In this document: in pieces, positions 60,041 through 63,635 of the stretch
Numbering within the stretch: position 1 is the first letter of the stretch
Layout: the number at the start of each line of letters is the position of its first letter
NCBI GenBank assembly: GCA_018712125.1
Contig: DVHM01000048.1
Coordinates: 1-63,635, forward strand
Direction: 5' to 3'
Origin: Pullilachnospira_A gallistercoris
GTDB lineage: Bacteria; Bacillota; Clostridia; Lachnospirales; Lachnospiraceae
Length of the DNA stretch: 63,635 nucleotides
Notes under the pieces: model-generated
Database searches by the model: none
The model's input: the letters and a program-made list of their open reading frames with translations, nothing else
What the model was told of the DNA's origin: nothing
Made by a program: the position numbers and the translations under genes

Positions 60041-61360
60041 ATGGATAAAATGGATCTCGTCATCATCGGCGGCGGACCTGCGGGACTCGCGGCCGCCGTG
60101 GCCGCCTATGACAACGGCGTGAAAAACATTATGATTCTGGAGCGGGACGACCGTCTCGGCGGCATTTTAAATCAGTGCATCCACAACGGCTTCGGGCTCC
60201 ACACCTTCAAGGAAGAATTGACCGGGCCGGAGTACGCCGCCCGCTTTATCTCTCAGGTAAAAGAGCGGCAGATCCCCTACAAGCTCCACACCATGGTACT
60301 GGACATCTCGCCGGATCGGACCGTAACCGCCGTCAACTCCAACGACGGCGTCTTTACCCTCCAGGCCGGGGCAGTCATCCTCGCCATGGGCTGCCGGGAG
60401 CGCCCCAGAGGCGCCCTGAATATCCCGGGGTTCCGGCCAGCCGGCATCTTCTCCGCCGGCACCGCCCAGCGTCTGGTCAATATGGAGGGCTATATGCCGG
60501 GTCGGCGGGTGGTAATCCTCGGTTCCGGGGATATCGGTCTGATTATGGCCCGGCGCATGACACTGGAAGGAGCCAAAGTGCTGCTGGTGGCGGAACTGAT
60601 GCCCTACTCCGGCGGCCTGAAGCGCAATATTGTCCAGTGTCTGGACGATTTCGGCATTCCCCTGAAGCTGAGCCACACAGTGGTGGATATTCAGGGAAAG
60701 GATCGGGTTACCGGTGTGACGGTAGCCCAGGTGGGAGCGGACAGGAAACCCATTCCTGGCACAGAGACGCATTACGACTGTGACACGCTTCTGCTCTCCT
60801 GCGGGCTGATCCCGGAGAACGAGCTCTCCCGAAGCGCTGGCATTGAACTGCATCCGGTAACCGGCGGCCCGTCGGTCAACGACGCGCTGGAGACCAGTAT
60901 CCCAGGAATCTTTGCCTGCGGAAACGTCCTCCACGTCCACGACCTGGTGGATTATGTGAGCCAGGAGGCAGCGAACGCCGGAAGGCAGGCAGCTGCTTAC
61001 ATAAAACACCAGAACACTTCCGCAGCCACACCGGATCTGACGTCCCTTCCTTCGGAAACGCAAGCGGCCTGCAGTAAAAATGTTCGGACCCTTCCCATCC
61101 TGTGCGAAGGCGGCGTCCGATACACCGTCCCAGAAACCCTGCGCCCCGACGCCATGGACGATACGGTAACCCTCCGCTTCCGGGTGGACAACATTTACAA
61201 AAACCGGTCCATCTGCGTCTACTTCGGCGACAGGCGGATTCTGCGGCGGAAACGTCCGGTACTGGCCCCCGGCGAAATGGAACAGGTTACACTGACAAAA
61301 AAACAGCTGGCGGAATATCCGGACATCGATCACATTACCGTTACCATAGAGGAGGGATAG
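60041..61360 (+). CDS. NAD(P)/FAD-dependent oxidoreductase (second subunit)
   Basis: 439 residues. LVIIGGGPAGLAAAVAAYDNG binds FAD, LAMGCRERPRG and VVILGSGDIGLIMARRM form the second nucleotide site, and GIFACGNVLHVHDLVDYVSQEA is the C-terminal FAD contact. A redox CxxC is not seen. The C-terminal 90 residues form an extra beta domain. Works with the upstream GlpA-like protein and the downstream DUF1667 protein, a trio repeated in many Clostridia. Starts 17 bases after the preceding stop. Confidence 0.85.
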   Translation: MDKMDLVIIGGGPAGLAAAVAAYDNGVKNIMILERDDRLGGILNQCIHNGFGLHTFKEELTGPEYAARFISQVKERQIPYKLHTMVLDISPDRTVTAVNSNDGVFTLQAGAVILAMGCRERPRGALNIPGFRPAGIFSAGTAQRLVNMEGYMPGRRVVILGSGDIGLIMARRMTLEGAKVLLVAELMPYSGGLKRNIVQCLDDFGIPLKLSHTVVDIQGKDRVTGVTVAQVGADRKPIPGTETHYDCDTLLLSCGLIPENELSRSAGIELHPVTGGPSVNDALETSIPGIFACGNVLHVHDLVDYVSQEAANAGRQAAAYIKHQNTSAATPDLTSLPSETQAACSKNVRTLPILCEGGVRYTVPETLRPDAMDDTVTLRFRVDNIYKNRSICVYFGDRRILRRKRPVLAPGEMEQVTLTKKQLAEYPDIDHITVTIEEG

Positions 61361-61363
61361 CAA

Positions 61364-61729
61364 ATGGATAAGAGAACACTGACCTGCATCGGCTGCCCTC
61401 TGGGCTGCACAGTGGAAGTGACCACAGAAAACGGACAGATACTCTCCGTCACGGGGAATACCTGCAAGCGGGGCGAAGACTACGCCCGGAAGGAAGTGAC
61501 CAATCCCACCCGGATTGTCACTACCACAGTACGGGTATCCGGCGGGCGTCTGCCGGTAGTCCCCTGCAAAACCGGAAGCGACATCCCCAAAGACCGGATC
61601 TTTGACTGCGTCCGGGCACTGCGGGATCTGACCGTCGCCGCGCCCATTCACATCGGCGATATTCTCCTGCCCGACGTCTGCGGCACCGGCGTGGACATCA
61701 TTGCCACTGCAGACATGGAAAAAGTATGA
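61364..61729 (+). CDS. DUF1667 iron-sulfur-type protein
   Basis: 121 residues, MDKRTLTCIGCPLGCTVEV, with further Cys in GNTCKRGEDYARKEV and LPDVCGTG. The Cys pattern suggests an Fe-S or metal site, and the protein may carry electrons for the two flavoproteins. It begins three bases after the preceding stop. Its stop overlaps the next reading frame as ATGA. Confidence 0.88.
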   Translation: MDKRTLTCIGCPLGCTVEVTTENGQILSVTGNTCKRGEDYARKEVTNPTRIVTTTVRVSGGRLPVVPCKTGSDIPKDRIFDCVRALRDLTVAAPIHIGDILLPDVCGTGVDIIATADMEKV

Positions 61730-62091
61730 TATTATATAGCAGTGAGCAGAGCAAAATCGCGGAACAGCTTCTGCGGCTGCTTGCAGACGTGAAAGCTGAA
61801 ACGCGATTTTATTGGGCGAACGCCCTTAAGCGAGATAGCGCTCTGCGGTATCGAGCGGCTCTGCGAACGTCAACTCGGCGCAAACCCGCGGAACAGCTTC
61901 TGCGGCTGCTTGCAGACGTGAAAGCTGGATCGCAATTTTATTGGGCGAACGCCCTTAAGCGAGATAGCGCTTCGCGGTATCGAGCGGCTCTGCGAACGTC
62001 AGGTTTGAGCAAATCCGCGGAACCGTTTCTGCGGCTGCTTGCAGACGGCAGAACTGGAACGCGATTTTATTGGGAGGGAAAAATATTATGA
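61726..62091 (+). CDS. Repeat reading frame of unknown function between DUF1667 and glpP
   Basis: 121 codons made of about two and a half copies of a 43-residue unit (EQLLRLLADVKAETRFYWA...). The start overlaps the DUF1667 stop (ATGA) and the stop overlaps the glpP ATG (ATGA), so ribosomes could run through all three. Composition is rich in Arg, Ala and Leu. I know no family for it. It may be a real small protein, a coupling device, or a non-coding repeat that stays open because the unit is 129 bases. Confidence 0.4.
   Translation: MILYSSEQSKIAEQLLRLLADVKAETRFYWANALKRDSALRYRAALRTSTRRKPAEQLLRLLADVKAGSQFYWANALKRDSASRYRAALRTSGLSKSAEPFLRLLADGRTGTRFYWEGKIL
61758..62078 (+). repeat. 129-bp direct tandem repeat, about 2.5 copies
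   Basis: Units start at 61758, 61887 and 62016, exactly 129 bases apart; the third is cut short near 62078. Each begins CGCGGAAC and contains TTCTGCGGCTGCTTGCAGAC; the first two contain the hairpin GGGCGAACGCCC. Copies 1 and 2 differ at only a few bases. The repeat lies inside an operon, not at a replicon end. Confidence 0.9.
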
Positions 62092-62654
62092 AAAAAGAAT
62101 TTCGGGAGGCCCTGGAGGATTCCCCGGTTATCGCTGCCATCAAGGATGACGCGGGCCTGGAAAAATGCCTGACCTGCGACAGCAGAATCATCTTTATTCT
62201 CTATGGGGATGTGATCACGATTCCAAAGATTGTGGACCGGGTCCGATCCGCCGGAAAAATCGCCATGGTACATATTGATCTGATCCAGGGCCTAAGTTCC
62301 AGGGAGGTGGCCGTGGATTTTATCCACACCTACACCTCTGCCGACGGCATTATCTCCACCAGGGCCCCCCTGATTCAGCGGGCCAGGGAACTTTCCATGT
62401 ACACCGTCATGCGCTTTTTCCTGCTGGACTCCATGGCTTTTGAGAGCATCGAAAAGCAGCTCGGCCATATCCGTCCCGACGTGGTGGAAGTACTGCCCGG
62501 TCCCATGCCCGGCATCGTGAAAAAAATCTGCCGGCTGGTCTCCTGTCCGGTTATCGCCGGAGGTCTGGTCAGCGAAAAATCCGACGTGCTGGCTCTTCTC
62601 GATGCCGGCGCCTCCGCCATCTCCTCCACCAACCAGGGGGTCTGGTTCCTGTAA
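62088..62654 (+). CDS. glpP: Glycerol-3-phosphate responsive antiterminator
   Basis: 188 residues, MKKEFREALEDSPVIAAIKDDAGLEKCLTCDSRIIFILYGDVITI, with MVHIDLIQGLSSREVAVDF and VEVLPGPMPGIVKKI. A TIM-barrel-like RNA-binding antiterminator; with glycerol 3-phosphate it lets polymerase pass leader terminators. Here it closes the operon whose leader has such a terminator, giving positive feedback. Start after GGGAGGG. No glpF or glpK is present in the window. Confidence 0.93.
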   Translation: MKKEFREALEDSPVIAAIKDDAGLEKCLTCDSRIIFILYGDVITIPKIVDRVRSAGKIAMVHIDLIQGLSSREVAVDFIHTYTSADGIISTRAPLIQRARELSMYTVMRFFLLDSMAFESIEKQLGHIRPDVVEVLPGPMPGIVKKICRLVSCPVIAGGLVSEKSDVLALLDAGASAISSTNQGVWFL

Positions 62655-62657
62655 AAT

Positions 62658-63437
62658 CTATTTACTGTAAAACAGCTTCTGAAAGAGCTCCAGTTTTTCC
62701 GGAGATTCATCGCTGCTCTCAAAAACAACCGTTCCCTTTCTGAGGGGATTGGGATTCCGAAGTCCTGCCAGATCAATCCGCCGGCGCAATTCCCGGGCGG
62801 TACCCTCCCCGCCGTCAAAGATGCGCACCTTCGGCCCGGCCGTCTCGGCGATGGCTTTCTGCACAAAGGGATAGTGGGTGCATCCCAGCACGATGGCATC
62901 CACGCCCTTTTCCAGATATTCTCCCAGAAGGTCTTCGAGAAATTTCCGAACTTCCGGCGTATCCGCCTGCCCCCTCTCCACATACTCCATCAGTCCCGGA
63001 CACGGCAACGGATAGATTGTGGCCTGATGCTCGTATTTTGCCAGCAGGCGATGAAATTTTTCCTCCCGGATGGTCATGGGTGTCGCCATGACCAGTACAG
63101 TGGGATGATGTTTGAAGAGTACCGCCGGTTTCAGGGCAGGTTCAATCCCCACCAGAGGGAGCTGGGGATACATCTGCCGCAGAATGCGAACCGCAGCGCT
63201 GGTCGCAGTGTTGCAGGCGATGGCAACTGCTTTTGCTCCCTGTCCCATCAGCTCCCGGGTATGAGAAATGGTAAGCGATCGCACTTCCTCCAGAGATTTC
63301 GTACCGTAGGGCGCGTGCTTCGAATCTCCATAATAGATGAAATCCTCATAGGGCATGATCTTTACCATTTCCCGCAGTACACTGATCCCTCCGACCCCGG
63401 AGTCGAAAACCGCGATGGGCTGTTCACTCTTGTTCAT
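62658..63437 (-). CDS. murI: Glutamate racemase
   Basis: Supplies D-glutamate for peptidoglycan. 259 residues. AVFDSGVGGISVLREM, catalytic Cys in AIACNTATSAA, and VLGCTHYPFV with the second catalytic Cys. The start was set to ATG 63437 with AAGGAG upstream; the open frame reaches back through the tRNA gene. It ends three bases from the stop of glpP and converges with it. Confidence 0.95.
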   Translation of the reverse strand: MNKSEQPIAVFDSGVGGISVLREMVKIMPYEDFIYYGDSKHAPYGTKSLEEVRSLTISHTRELMGQGAKAVAIACNTATSAAVRILRQMYPQLPLVGIEPALKPAVLFKHHPTVLVMATPMTIREEKFHRLLAKYEHQATIYPLPCPGLMEYVERGQADTPEVRKFLEDLLGEYLEKGVDAIVLGCTHYPFVQKAIAETAGPKVRIFDGGEGTARELRRRIDLAGLRNPNPLRKGTVVFESSDESPEKLELFQKLFYSK

Positions 63438-63487
63438 GGTCTCTCCTTCTTCCTTCCCTGCCGACGCCGAAAACAGCGCTCCTGACT

Positions 63488-63515
63488 GAAAAAAGCACAC
63501 CCTTCGGTGTGCTTT
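63488..63515 (-). terminator. Terminator after tRNA-Gly
   Basis: AGCACACC and GGTGTGCT form an 8-bp stem with a four-base loop, followed on the minus strand by six T. It sits 8 bases after the tRNA. Confidence 0.85.
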
Positions 63516-63522
63516 CTCTGAC

Positions 63523-63595
63523 AGCGACAGACGGGACTCGAACCCGCGACTTCCTCCTTGGCAAGGAGGTGCTCTACCAACTGAGCCACTGTCGC
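63523..63595 (-). tRNA. tRNA-Gly (anticodon GCC)
   Basis: 73 bases on the minus strand. Acceptor stem GCGACAG/CTGTCGC, discriminator T, D-arm GGCTCAGTTGGTAGAGC, anticodon stem CTCCT/AGGAG with loop TTGCCAA, T-arm GCGGGTTCGAGTCCCG-type. CCA is not encoded. Confidence 0.97.
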
Positions 63596-63635
63596 ACAAA
63601 TCAACAGTAGTGATGTTATCACAGCCTGTCAGAAA

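Noticed and set aside
61726..62091. CRISPR array at the repeats in the glp operon
   Set aside because: The units are 129 bp and nearly identical throughout, without short repeats separated by unique spacers.

Overview
The window is a continuous stretch of chromosome from a spore-forming, low-oxygen Firmicute, most like the Clostridia and probably Lachnospiraceae (inference). The evidence is dipicolinate synthase (dpaAB), a CotS-type coat protein, a SPOCS/LysM spore protein, SpoVG and Veg. It is supported by a SAM-I and a TPP riboswitch, GlgC/GlgD pairing, a DnaD-type helicase loader, a GlpP antiterminator, and many promoters of the TTGACA-N17-TATAAT type. It is mostly housekeeping. I see no prophage, CRISPR array, rRNA operon or intact transposon. 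The only trace of mobility is a broken tyrosine recombinase at 40.8-41.5 kb.

Left part (0-26 kb, almost all minus strand): a phospho-sugar mutase cut by the window edge, cotS, cca and proS. A plus-strand pair follows (radical SAM protein plus DUF4130 protein) whose promoter carries a LexA/SOS box. Then come an AI-2E/YtvI-like membrane protein, rluA-type pseudouridine synthase, a two-component system, metK behind a SAM-I riboswitch, and murA. The long unit pth-mfd-prsA-like-ABC-ABC comes next, and then glgC-glgD-spoVG.

Middle (26-42 kb): murC, then a DnaD protein, a DnaC-type ATPase and a PRPP synthetase on the plus strand, with three perfect DnaA boxes upstream. An 853-residue membrane-anchored protein and an EamA transporter lie on the minus strand, divergent from a CsoR-type metal sensor. 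An LTA-synthase-like enzyme, a TPP riboswitch with thiT (reading frame problem at its start), a TSCPD protein and dpaAB follow, then the recombinase remnant and map.

Right part (42-63.6 kb): yqeY, an NlpC/P60 coiled-coil hydrolase, a SPOCS/LysM protein, veg, a PrcB-like lipoprotein and an acyltransferase. Next are a hydrolase-murF-ddl operon, an orphan HTH-TPR regulator, hpf, an SDR reductase, an XRE regulator, an amino-acid ABC importer and a WYL regulator. The segment ends with a glycerol-3-phosphate oxidation operon that carries its own antiterminator gene glpP and an unusual 129-bp in-frame tandem repeat, then murI and tRNA-Gly(GCC).

The best leads are the SOS-controlled radical SAM/DUF4130 pair, the tandem-repeat reading frame coupled by ATGA overlaps to both neighbours in the glp operon, the DnaA boxes at the helicase-loader operon, the palindromic murC leader, and the thiT frame break in a T tract. 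Several intergenic repeats have unit lengths divisible by three (129, 114 and 39 bp) and stay open in one frame. All promoter and operator calls are pattern matches made by eye.
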